Assembly (NCBI RefSeq): GCF_027924665.1
Contig: NZ_AP027043.1
Coordinates: 4,650,001 to 4,714,000, forward strand
Length of the DNA: 64,000 nt
Direction: 5' to 3'
Origin: Flavobacterium sp. GSB-24
GTDB lineage: Bacteria; Bacteroidota; Bacteroidia; Flavobacteriales; Flavobacteriaceae
Part shown: positions 16,812 through 25,650 of the stretch, in pieces
Layout of the letters: each line of letters starts with the position of its first letter
Numbering within the stretch: position 1 is the stretch's first letter
Translations under genes and position numbers: made by a program
Notes under the pieces: model-generated
What the model saw: only the letters and a program-made list of their open reading frames with translations
The model's database searches: none
What the model was told of the DNA's origin: nothing

Positions 16812-17297
16812 TTATTTTAAATCTTTGGGGAAAATAGTTTTATGTGTTTTGCCTTTATCGATTGTGTTCCAGCTGTCGGCATCAAATTGCAATGAGACAA
16901 AGCCAGATGTTGGAACATTTTCTATAAAAACATCCCCAAATTTATTAACAAAATTTGTAATAGCCTCGTTATGTCCGAAAAGAATAACGCTTTCAAAACT
17001 ATTATCACACGATTTGATAACTTTTTCGAGTTGTTTGTCATCAAAAGTATAAAGGTCATCCTTATAAACGATGCTTTCTATAGGGTAAGAAATGTTTTGT
17101 GCAAAGATTAAAGCTGTTTCTGAAGCTCTTGCTGCAGTACTGCTCCAAATTATATAGGTTTTAGGAAGGTAATCTGAGATATTTAATGACACATCATGCG
17201 CGTCTAAGATTCCTCTTTTCATTAACGGACGATCGAAATCTTTTAATGGTGCTTCCCAACTTGATTTAGCATGACGTATTAAAATAAGATTTTTCAT
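16812..17297 (-). CDS. sixA: SixA-type phosphohistidine phosphatase
   Basis: A 161-residue histidine phosphatase. The start is the ATG of MKNLILIRHAKSSW; the two extra upstream codons depend on TTG. The RHG-type motif is RHAKSSW with the catalytic His8 or so, and the second histidine is in VILFGHNEAITNF. SixA proteins dephosphorylate histidine-phosphorylated proteins such as HPt domains. Here the gene opens an operon with ppk1 and ppx, so its substrate could instead relate to phosphate or polyphosphate metabolism (inference). Confidence 0.87.
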   Translation of the reverse strand: MKNLILIRHAKSSWEAPLKDFDRPLMKRGILDAHDVSLNISDYLPKTYIIWSSTAARASETALIFAQNISYPIESIVYKDDLYTFDDKQLEKVIKSCDNSFESVILFGHNEAITNFVNKFGDVFIENVPTSGFVSLQFDADSWNTIDKGKTHKTIFPKDLK

Positions 17298-17795
17298 AAA
17301 CAATAAATTTAAAAACCTGACTTGCAGACTTATATTTTTAATTAAGTTCTAATTTACAAAAGATATTTTAAACCTTTTCTTTTTTTTATTTGTGTTAACA
17401 TTATATCCAAATTTTAACAAGAATGAATAGTTTATTAATCGTTAACTTTTAAGTATAACATAAAACGCAGATTTTTCTTTTTTATGTACTTCATCTATAA
17501 AATGAGTATTTAGTCGATATTCTTTAAATTTTCAAAATTTTAACTAAATATTTGATTTTTAACAACTTACAATATTTAAAAACGCTCTGTTTTCAACAAA
17601 AAAGCAAAAAAAATGTATTAAAAAAATGGCTTTTTTGTGTTAAAAAAAATGCTTTTTGACGCTGTTTTATATACAAAAAATACATTTCAACGAGTTTTTA
17701 GGTTAGTTACAGACAAAAAAAATCAAAAATAAATAGACCCTATAACTTTGATTCTGTTAAAATTTTATAAATACTTCAAAACAAAGTCTTAAGTT
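17298..17795. other. Long AT-rich gene-free stretch
   Basis: Nearly 500 bases with no credible reading frame, rich in A and T runs. It separates the divergent polyphosphate and surface-protein operons. The only motif I can pick out is TAACTTTG (17743-17750), a -7-like box 45 bp before the next gene, without a clear -33 box. A long 5' leader for the surface-protein operon is possible. Confidence 0.5.
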
Positions 17796-18347
17796 ATGAG
17801 AACTAAATCTACTCTTGAAAAAGCAGTAAAATTTGTTTACAATTGTAAGTTTATTTTTTCGTTCAAAAAGAACATCTTTCAAAAAAACATTTTTTTCGTG
17901 CTGTTTTTTTTAACAACAACTTTTTCATTTGCTCAAAGTGAAAATGTGGATTCGTACTTAACCAACTTAGAAAATTCGGGACAGGATTCTAAGCTTAGTG
18001 ATCTCAAACATCTTCTTTACGATTTACAATCAGCTGTTTATGTTTCTTCTGGAGATATAAATGTTTACGGCGACCAGCCTACTGCTTTGTTCACAGATAT
18101 TAGTTCGGTTAATAGTCTTAATTCTTCTATTGCTACAAAAAGTGACATCGAAATTGTATCGATTAAAATTGAAAAAACGACAGATTTAAACCAATCCATC
18201 GATCTGAATTCTTTCTCCGCTTTCGAAAAATTAAAATACATTTTCATCATTTCAGGAATTGGGACTAATCCTTCTGTTATCAATAATTTGATAAAAAATG
18301 ATACTTCAAAATATGTTCTTCTGTATAAAATTTCTATAGGCGGATAA
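17796..18347 (+). CDS. Secreted protein of unknown function, first gene of a gliding/T9SS-type operon
   Basis: A 183-residue protein of no family I recognise. The N-terminus is unusually long and basic (about 28 residues) before the hydrophobic core NIFFVLFFLTTTFSFAQ, so cleavage is likely near residue 47; no later ATG offers a shorter start. The mature part is small, with LSDLKHLLYDLQSAVYVSSGDINVYG and a final strand KYVLLYKISIGG. It ends 17 bp before the giant surface protein, so the two are co-transcribed and probably work together. Confidence 0.65.
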   Translation: MRTKSTLEKAVKFVYNCKFIFSFKKNIFQKNIFFVLFFLTTTFSFAQSENVDSYLTNLENSGQDSKLSDLKHLLYDLQSAVYVSSGDINVYGDQPTALFTDISSVNSLNSSIATKSDIEIVSIKIEKTTDLNQSIDLNSFSAFEKLKYIFIISGIGTNPSVINNLIKNDTSKYVLLYKISIGG

Positions 18348-18364
18348 TTTAAAAAACTACTATT

Positions 18365-21300
18365 ATGAAAAAAATCTACTCTCAATATTTTGCGGTTTTT
18401 TATTTCTTGTTGATGCTTATCATTGGTACTACTGAAGCAAATGCGCAGGTTATAAAACCGTTTAAAGAAAGAACATCTTCTTATTCTCCTACCAAAACGA
18501 TTTATAAAATTAAAGGAGATTTTACGATGATTGGAAACACTAATCTAACTATGCAGAATTACGACGCTGGTGAAACCAACGGACCTTTCCCGATGGTATA
18601 TGTAGATAAGGATAATAACAATCAAACTGTTAACTCTTCTGCGGCAACTTTGGATTTGCTAAATGACAGCGGAGTAAAATTAACGAACTGCTATAATATT
18701 GTTTATGCTGGATTGTACTGGACTGGGAGAGTTTCTGATGCGGCTTACAGCCCAAACTCTTTTAATGTGACTAAAAATGGCGTGACTAAAACTTTAGATA
18801 AAAGAAAAATTCTGTTTAAAGGGCCTAATGATAGTACTTATGATGAATTTACGGCGACAGATATTTATTTTCCGACAAATGCAGATAACAATATGTTTAC
18901 TGCTTACGCGGAGGTTACGGATTATGTAAGAACAAACGGAATTGGTGAATATTTTGCGGCCAACATCGCGGCAACTGAAGGTGCTGACGGAGGCGCGATA
19001 GGAAAATATGCGGGATGGGGTTTGGTCGTGGTTTATGAAAATTCTAACATGAAAAACAGAGATATTACTGTTTTTGACGGACACGCTTTTGTGCAAAATA
19101 ATATAACCGCAGAACATAGTTTTACTGTTTCGGGCTTTAACTCTGTAACATCTGGGCCAGTCGATGTTAAACTTGGAGTTATGGCCGGCGAAGGTGATGT
19201 GAACTATGAGGGTGATTACTTTCAGATTCAAAAATTGAATACCAACAATTATTTAAGCTTAAGCCGAACTGGAAATTCTGCCAATAACTTTTTTAATTCT
19301 TCTATTAGCACTGGTGGAAACAACAGAAATCCGAATTTGGTTAATAATTCGGGACTTGATATCAGCATGTTTAAACTTCCAAACAGTAACAAAGATATTA
19401 TTGGAAACAATCAGACGTCTACGACTTTTAAATATGGATCTACCGTTGACACCTATACGATTTTCTCGATCGTAATGGCAATTGATGCATACGTACCAGA
19501 AATTGAAGGTGTTCTTACAGCTACAACTATTAACGGAAGTTCTGCTGGTGCTGGTCCTTACACTGTTTTGCCAGGTCAAGAACTTGGCTATAAAATACAA
19601 ATAAAAAATAGAGGTTCTGAAGCGATTCAAAACAGCAAGATTGTTATTCCAATTCCGTACAATGCCACATTTGTTAGCGGAAGTTTAGCTAAAACAGTGA
19701 ATTTCACTCCAGCTCCTTCGCCAAATTTGCTTACTTACGAACCTACAATTGGCGCCAACGGATCTATTGTCTGGAACATTGGCACATTACCTTTACCATC
19801 TGATCCAAATACTGTTTTGGCTGAGCTGACATTCCAATTAAAATCTACAGAAAACTGTGCTTTGCTTAAAAACTCAAACTGCAGTAATGTAATTCAAGTA
19901 AACGGCTCGTTAAGCGGACAAGGTGTAAATTCGACTGTAACAGTAACCGACAAACCTTTAATTTTAGGTTATACAACCTCTGGAAGCTGTACAGGAACTA
20001 CTATATCTGCACCGCTTCAAACCACTATAGATTCTTCAAATTATACAAATGTGAATTGTCAGGCTACTTCACCAACTATTTCTTTTACTTTTTGTAATAA
20101 TGCATCCTCAATTCCAATTACAGATGTAACGGGTTCGTTTCCTTCTGGTTCCACATTTTACAATGCATACCCAGTAGTAGCGGGAACAACAACCCAATAT
20201 ACGATTAACAACCCTTTCCCTGCGACAGTGGGAACATCAACTTATTATGCAATTCCTCCCGGAGCTGCTGCCGGATGTTACTTTCAATTTACGATTAAAG
20301 TTGAAAGCATTACAACAATGCCAACTGTTACAGATCCCGTAAACTATTGTATTGGCGATAATGCGCTTCCTTTAACTGCGGTACCAAGCAAACCCGAGTA
20401 TACATTATACTATTACCAAACTGCCACTTCAACAGGCCAGCAGACATTAACACCTTCTACTGCTGTTGCAGGACAATTTACCTATTATGTTGCAGAAGGA
20501 AAAACCAATGCCTGCATTGGTCCTAAAAAAGCAATTGTAGTCAATATAAATTCAAAACCAACAATAACTATAACCAATCCACTTCCTATTTGTGCACCAG
20601 CAGCAACAGTAGATTTAACCGCTGCAAATATCACTGCTGGCAGCACATCAGGTTTGACTTATACGTATTGGACTGATGCTGCTGCGACTCTTCCGTATGC
20701 CAATTTTAGTACTGCCGTTCCTGGAACTTATTATATCAAAGGAACAAATACTTCTAATTGTTACGATATAAAACCAGTCGTAATTACCAAAAGCACCGTT
20801 ATAGTTACAGAATTAACTGCTTCGCATGTAGATGTAAAATGTTTTAATGAAGCTACTGGCTCAATTACTGTAAATAATGCTTCTGGAGGAGTTGCTCCAT
20901 ACACTTATTCATGGAAAAAGAACGGTTCTGCGTATGCTGGAGCTTCTCAAACTTTAAATAATTTGGGATTTGGAGTTTATGAGGTTGCAGCAACTGATGC
21001 CAATGGCTGCCAAGGAACAATAACAATTAGTATTTTACAACCCAATGCTCCTTTAGCCCTTGCAGTTTCTTCAAAAACAGATGTTTTATGTTTTGGAGAA
21101 AGTACTGGATCTGTAACTGCCGGCATAGTAACAAATGCTGTGGGAACAGTAACGTATTCCTGGAAAAACAGTGCAAATGTTGAAGTAGGAACAACTGCTT
21201 CTGTATCTAATCTTACAGCGGGAACTTATACTTTAACGGTAACCGATTCTTGTTCTTCTCAATCTAATTCGGTTACAATCGATCAGCCAATCGCTGCTTT

Positions 21301-24300
21301 AACTTTGGGAATTTCTTCTAAAACAGATGTTTTATGTTTTGGTGAAAGTACTGGATCTGTAACTGCAGGAACAATTACAAATGCTGTGGGAACAATAACG
21401 TATTCCTGGAAAAACAGTGCAAATGTTGAAGTAGGAAGTACAGCTTCTGTTTCAAATCTGCCTGCGGGAACTTATACTTTAACGGTAACAGATTCTTGTT
21501 CTTCTCAATCTAATACTGTAACAATTTCGCAGCCACAAAATGCATTAAATGCAGTAAAAACACAAACTGATGTTACTTGTGGAGGCGGTAATAACGGTTC
21601 TGCTACCGTAACGGTTTCTGGCGGAACTTCTGGGTATACTTATACTTGGAATACAAATCCTGTGCAGACAACTGCTTCGGCAATTGGTCTTACTGCTGGA
21701 AACTATAGCGTTGTTATCACAGATGAAAATGGATGCCAGCTTTCTGAATCATTTACAATTATTGATGGAGATTCTGTTATACCAATTATAAATCCGCTAC
21801 CACAGACTACTACAATTTATTGTCCAGCAGCGCCTGTTTTTGAACAAGCAACTGCTTCTGATACTAATGGAACTATTTCTTCATTAACCTACGTTGATAC
21901 TATTACGCCAGGAAATTGTGCTGGATCGTATACAACTACAAGAACTTGGACCGCAAAAGATGCTTGTGGAAACATTTCGCTTCCTGTTAGCCAAACCATA
22001 ATGGTACAAGATAATACGGCGCCAACTTGGACAATTCAAGCGGGAACTTTAGATCAAACTATTGAGTGCAGTGACGCATCAGCTTTAACAGCTGCGCAGG
22101 CTTTATTTCCAACAGCGTATGATACTTGTGATGCTGATGTAACCAATATTGTAAAAGTTAGCGGTTCATTTACAGCTTCTGCAAATTGTGCAAATGCTGG
22201 AACTTACACCAATACTTGGACTGTGAAAGATGACTGCGGAAATACTTCTGATACTTTCACGCAGGTGATTACTATTCAAGATACAACTGCACCAATATTT
22301 ACAGGTACTCTTCCTTTGGATATCGAAGCATCTTGTGACGCAGTTCCTGAACCAGCTGAAATGCATGCTTCAGATAATTGCAATGGAGATTTGCCAATTG
22401 TATTCTCCGAAACAAAATCGGATATTCAAAATGGATGTGCTTCTAACTACACTTTAACCCGCACATGGAAAACGAGTGATTGTAGTGGAAACACAGCATC
22501 ATATACTCAAATTCTTACTGTAAGAGATAAAACGGCTCCGACTGGAACAGCTCCTGCGAATGTAAATAATTTAGGCAGTATAGATTTGATTCCTGTCGGA
22601 AGTCCATCAGACATAAAAGATGCTACTGATAATTGCAGTCCTACAGTAAATATAACTGTAGCAGATACCAGTACTGAGTGCGACGGAAATGTTTCTATCG
22701 TAACGAGAACTTACACCTTAATAGATTGCGCTGGAAACATCACTAAATTGGTTCAGACCTTTAGTGTAAATTGTAAAGTTATAAAAGTCATTGTAGCGAA
22801 TGATGATACTGCTGGACCAGTTGCCGGTGTAAATCATAGTACCACAAATGTTTTGAATGTGTTTTCAAACGATACTCTTGAAGGTATCCCAGTAACGCCA
22901 ACCGATGTAATACTGACAACCGTAACACCAAATAATTATTTACAATTAAATCCTAATGGTTCTGTAGATGTATTACCAAATGCGCCGGCAGGAACATTAA
23001 CATTAGTATATCAAATTTGTGAAGCAGGCCAAACAGATAACTGTGATACTGCAACTGTTACAATTACAATTGAAGCACCAAAAATGACGGTTACTGCAAC
23101 ACCTATTTGTATCAACGACGTTCCTTACATTGATTATGTGGTTACTCCTATAAACTTCACTCCTGTGAACGGATTAACAATTACTTGGGCAGACAGTAGC
23201 AATACTATTATTACAACAATGACCGATTTACCCTTAAATGGTCGTGTATTATGGCCTGGAGCTGTTGTCGACGGAACTGGAAAAGGAATTGACTGGCCGG
23301 GATGGATTTTTGAAAATAATAAATGGATTCAAGGTCCTGATGGATTTGAAAAATTACGTCCTGCAGCTAATCTGATAATATCTTTAAATCCAACCGAAAC
23401 TATTACTGTTAATTATCCACCAGCAGATCCCTATTGTACTGCCAGACCAACATTTGCAATTAATGCTAATGACGATAATCCAACACCTATTACAGGACCT
23501 GGAGCAGTTACCAATATTGTAAATGTTCTTACCAACGATACATTAAACAATAGTCCTGCAAATATTAATGATCTAATATTAACCACCGTAACACCAGATC
23601 CTAAAGGAGTTTTAACATTAAATCCAAACGGATCGGTAGACGTTGCTGCCAATGTACCTGCCGGTACTTACATATTGACTTATCAGATTTGTGAGAAAGC
23701 CGATTTCGGAAACTGTGATACAGCTATTGTAACTGTCATAATTCTAGATACTCCTGCTCCGCCTACTCCAGTTGTGGCTAATGATGATAGTTACAACAAT
23801 ATCGGATGTAATACTTTTGGACTTGTCGGCAATGTTTTAAGTAATGATTTCAAAGGGCTAAATCCTGCAACGCTGCAACTAGTAAACTTTACACTTATTA
23901 ACGAAAATAATACTAAAACAGATCCAAACATTACAATTGACGCTTCTGGAAATGTAACCGTTTCTAGTTTGACACCAGCGGGAACTTACACTTATAGTTA
24001 TAGAATTTGTGACAAATTGAGTGCTGAGAATTGTGATACTGCAATTGTCACTATTACGGTAGCTCCAAACGGAATTACAGAAATTAAAAGTACAGCTTGT
24101 ACTGACGATTCAACCCTGATTAACTTAACAACTTTACTCCCAGAAGGCAGTCCGACTACTGGTTCTTGGATTGATAGAAATAATACGAATAGCCTTCAGG
24201 GAAGTGTATTTAATCCGTTTGGTATATCGCTTGGTAATTATTCATTTGAGTATATAATAGCAGATGAAAAATGTCCAAGAAGCATTGTCCTAGATATGGA

Positions 24301-24658
24301 AGTAAACGATGATTGTAAAGTACTAGCCTGTGGCAATGTTTTACCTCATAATGCCTTTTCTCCAAATGGCGACGGAACGAACGATATTTTCAAAATTGAC
24401 AATATTGAAGATTTAACTTGTTATCCAGAAAATACAGTTGAAATATATAACCGCTGGGGAATTCTAGTTTTTGAAACCAAAAATTATAACAATACAACAA
24501 ATGCATTTGACGGTAACTCAAGAGGAAGAACAACTGTAAAGCAATCTGACGGACTCCCAACTGGTACTTATTTTTATATTATTAATTATAAGTCTGTCGA
24601 TGGAAATAATGCTATTCAAGATAACAAACTAGACGGGTATTTATATCTATCGAAATAA
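18365..24658 (+). CDS. Giant T9SS surface protein with SprB repeats and gliding C-terminal domain
   Basis: A 2097-residue exported protein. The signal peptide ends TEANAQ near residue 28. Residues 50-380 form an N-terminal module without a name I know (FAANIAATEGADGGAIGKYAGWG). Residues 380-510 resemble a DUF11 module (PGQELGYKIQIKNRGS). SprB repeats occupy about 816-1137, two of them nearly identical at DNA level with a 246-bp period. Hyalin-repeat-like modules with paired cysteines follow (1140-1475). Three ANDD-starting modules begin near 1477, 1700 and 1803. The C-terminus (HNAFSPNGDGTNDIFKI, VEIYNRWGILVFE, DGLPTGTYFYI) is the gliding-motility-associated type B sorting domain recognised by T9SS. 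PorP/SprF and an OmpA protein follow, as for SprB-like adhesins. The role is probably adhesion or surface coating. Confidence 0.92.
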   Translation: MKKIYSQYFAVFYFLLMLIIGTTEANAQVIKPFKERTSSYSPTKTIYKIKGDFTMIGNTNLTMQNYDAGETNGPFPMVYVDKDNNNQTVNSSAATLDLLNDSGVKLTNCYNIVYAGLYWTGRVSDAAYSPNSFNVTKNGVTKTLDKRKILFKGPNDSTYDEFTATDIYFPTNADNNMFTAYAEVTDYVRTNGIGEYFAANIAATEGADGGAIGKYAGWGLVVVYENSNMKNRDITVFDGHAFVQNNITAEHSFTVSGFNSVTSGPVDVKLGVMAGEGDVNYEGDYFQIQKLNTNNYLSLSRTGNSANNFFNSSISTGGNNRNPNLVNNSGLDISMFKLPNSNKDIIGNNQTSTTFKYGSTVDTYTIFSIVMAIDAYVPEIEGVLTATTINGSSAGAGPYTVLPGQELGYKIQIKNRGSEAIQNSKIVIPIPYNATFVSGSLAKTVNFTPAPSPNLLTYEPTIGANGSIVWNIGTLPLPSDPNTVLAELTFQLKSTENCALLKNSNCSNVIQVNGSLSGQGVNSTVTVTDKPLILGYTTSGSCTGTTISAPLQTTIDSSNYTNVNCQATSPTISFTFCNNASSIPITDVTGSFPSGSTFYNAYPVVAGTTTQYTINNPFPATVGTSTYYAIPPGAAAGCYFQFTIKVESITTMPTVTDPVNYCIGDNALPLTAVPSKPEYTLYYYQTATSTGQQTLTPSTAVAGQFTYYVAEGKTNACIGPKKAIVVNINSKPTITITNPLPICAPAATVDLTAANITAGSTSGLTYTYWTDAAATLPYANFSTAVPGTYYIKGTNTSNCYDIKPVVITKSTVIVTELTASHVDVKCFNEATGSITVNNASGGVAPYTYSWKKNGSAYAGASQTLNNLGFGVYEVAATDANGCQGTITISILQPNAPLALAVSSKTDVLCFGESTGSVTAGIVTNAVGTVTYSWKNSANVEVGTTASVSNLTAGTYTLTVTDSCSSQSNSVTIDQPIAALTLGISSKTDVLCFGESTGSVTAGTITNAVGTITYSWKNSANVEVGSTASVSNLPAGTYTLTVTDSCSSQSNTVTISQPQNALNAVKTQTDVTCGGGNNGSATVTVSGGTSGYTYTWNTNPVQTTASAIGLTAGNYSVVITDENGCQLSESFTIIDGDSVIPIINPLPQTTTIYCPAAPVFEQATASDTNGTISSLTYVDTITPGNCAGSYTTTRTWTAKDACGNISLPVSQTIMVQDNTAPTWTIQAGTLDQTIECSDASALTAAQALFPTAYDTCDADVTNIVKVSGSFTASANCANAGTYTNTWTVKDDCGNTSDTFTQVITIQDTTAPIFTGTLPLDIEASCDAVPEPAEMHASDNCNGDLPIVFSETKSDIQNGCASNYTLTRTWKTSDCSGNTASYTQILTVRDKTAPTGTAPANVNNLGSIDLIPVGSPSDIKDATDNCSPTVNITVADTSTECDGNVSIVTRTYTLIDCAGNITKLVQTFSVNCKVIKVIVANDDTAGPVAGVNHSTTNVLNVFSNDTLEGIPVTPTDVILTTVTPNNYLQLNPNGSVDVLPNAPAGTLTLVYQICEAGQTDNCDTATVTITIEAPKMTVTATPICINDVPYIDYVVTPINFTPVNGLTITWADSSNTIITTMTDLPLNGRVLWPGAVVDGTGKGIDWPGWIFENNKWIQGPDGFEKLRPAANLIISLNPTETITVNYPPADPYCTARPTFAINANDDNPTPITGPGAVTNIVNVLTNDTLNNSPANINDLILTTVTPDPKGVLTLNPNGSVDVAANVPAGTYILTYQICEKADFGNCDTAIVTVIILDTPAPPTPVVANDDSYNNIGCNTFGLVGNVLSNDFKGLNPATLQLVNFTLINENNTKTDPNITIDASGNVTVSSLTPAGTYTYSYRICDKLSAENCDTAIVTITVAPNGITEIKSTACTDDSTLINLTTLLPEGSPTTGSWIDRNNTNSLQGSVFNPFGISLGNYSFEYIIADEKCPRSIVLDMEVNDDCKVLACGNVLPHNAFSPNGDGTNDIFKIDNIEDLTCYPENTVEIYNRWGILVFETKNYNNTTNAFDGNSRGRTTVKQSDGLPTGTYFYIINYKSVDGNNAIQDNKLDGYLYLSK
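21069..21560 (+). repeat. 246-bp tandem duplication of a SprB repeat
   Basis: Two adjacent units (82 codons each) share long identical runs such as AAAACAGATGTTTTATGTTT and ACGTATTCCTGGAAAAACAG. They encode KTDVLCFGESTGSVTAG...GTYTLTVTDSCSSQSN. The near identity within an otherwise diverged repeat array indicates a recent duplication and a point where copy number may vary. Confidence 0.85.
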
Positions 24659-24725
24659 TTCCATTTTGAATAAAAACAACTAACTGATTTTTAAATCATT
24701 AGTAACATTAAATAATATATCTACT

Positions 24726-25637
24726 ATGAGAACAAAATTATTTTTCTTCGTCATTCTGTTAGTTACCTATATGGGGCATGCACAACAAGATGCGCAGTTT
24801 ACTCAATATATGTACAATACCATAAATATCAATCCTGCTTATGCTGGTTCTCGTGGTGCATTAAGCATTTTTGCGCTGCATCGTGATCAATGGGTGGGAC
24901 TCGATGGAGCTCCAAAAACCAATACAATTTCAGTAAATACCCCAATTAATAATAGTAATGTCGGACTTGGAGTGTCTTTGGTAAACGACAAAATTGGTCC
25001 AACAAATGAGAATCAATTTTCTGTAGATCTGTCTTATACAGTTCCAACCTCAGAAACTTGGAAACTCTCTTTTGGTATAAAAGGTACAGCCGATATCTTT
25101 AATCTTGACGTAACAAAACTAAATCCAGAAACTCAAGGAGATCCGCAATTTCAAAATCTGAACAATGACTTTTCGCCCAATATTGGGGCAGGTATTTATT
25201 GGCATTCTGATAACGCTTACATCGGATTATCTGTTCCAAATTTTATACAAACCAATCGTTACGACGACAATGATGTTGCCATTTACAAAGACAAAATAAA
25301 TTACTATTTAATGGGAGGTTATATTTTTGATTTTTCTCAAGAAGTAAAATTCAAACCTGCAGTTTTAACTAAAATGGTCGAAGGCGCACCACTTCAAGTT
25401 GATGTGTCTGCTAACTTTTTATTCTTTGAAAAACTCACCTTGGGTGTTGCTTACAGATGGGATGCTGCTGTAAGTGCAATGGCAGGATTTCAACTCACAG
25501 ACGGACTATATCTTGGTTATGCGTATGATAATGAAACGACTAGATTAAGAAACTACAATTCTGGCTCACACGAAATTTTCCTGCGCTTTGAATTCTTTAA
25601 AAACAACGGTAAAATGACAACTCCTCGTTTCTTCTAA
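24726..25637 (+). CDS. PorP/SprF family T9SS outer membrane protein
   Basis: A 303-residue outer membrane barrel with signal peptide (…TYMGHAQ). The mature start QQDAQFTQYMYNTININPAYAGSRG is the hallmark of the PorP/SprF family. SprF is needed for secretion or surface attachment of the gliding adhesin SprB, and paralogues are found next to other genes with type B C-terminal domains. By that logic this copy serves the 2097-residue protein encoded 67 bp upstream. An OmpA-family gene follows after 13 bp. Confidence 0.95.
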   Translation: MRTKLFFFVILLVTYMGHAQQDAQFTQYMYNTININPAYAGSRGALSIFALHRDQWVGLDGAPKTNTISVNTPINNSNVGLGVSLVNDKIGPTNENQFSVDLSYTVPTSETWKLSFGIKGTADIFNLDVTKLNPETQGDPQFQNLNNDFSPNIGAGIYWHSDNAYIGLSVPNFIQTNRYDDNDVAIYKDKINYYLMGGYIFDFSQEVKFKPAVLTKMVEGAPLQVDVSANFLFFEKLTLGVAYRWDAAVSAMAGFQLTDGLYLGYAYDNETTRLRNYNSGSHEIFLRFEFFKNNGKMTTPRFF

Positions 25638-25650
25638 AAAAAAAAGTATC

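Noticed and set aside
18794-19630. Minus-strand open frames inside the giant surface-protein gene
   Set aside because: They are shadows of the plus-strand coding sequence, cysteine- and arginine-rich with no domain pattern.
20800-21760. Regular repeats near 21 kb as a CRISPR array
   Set aside because: The repeats are in frame, 246 bp long and encode SprB repeats of the surface protein. There are no short spaced repeats and no cas genes.
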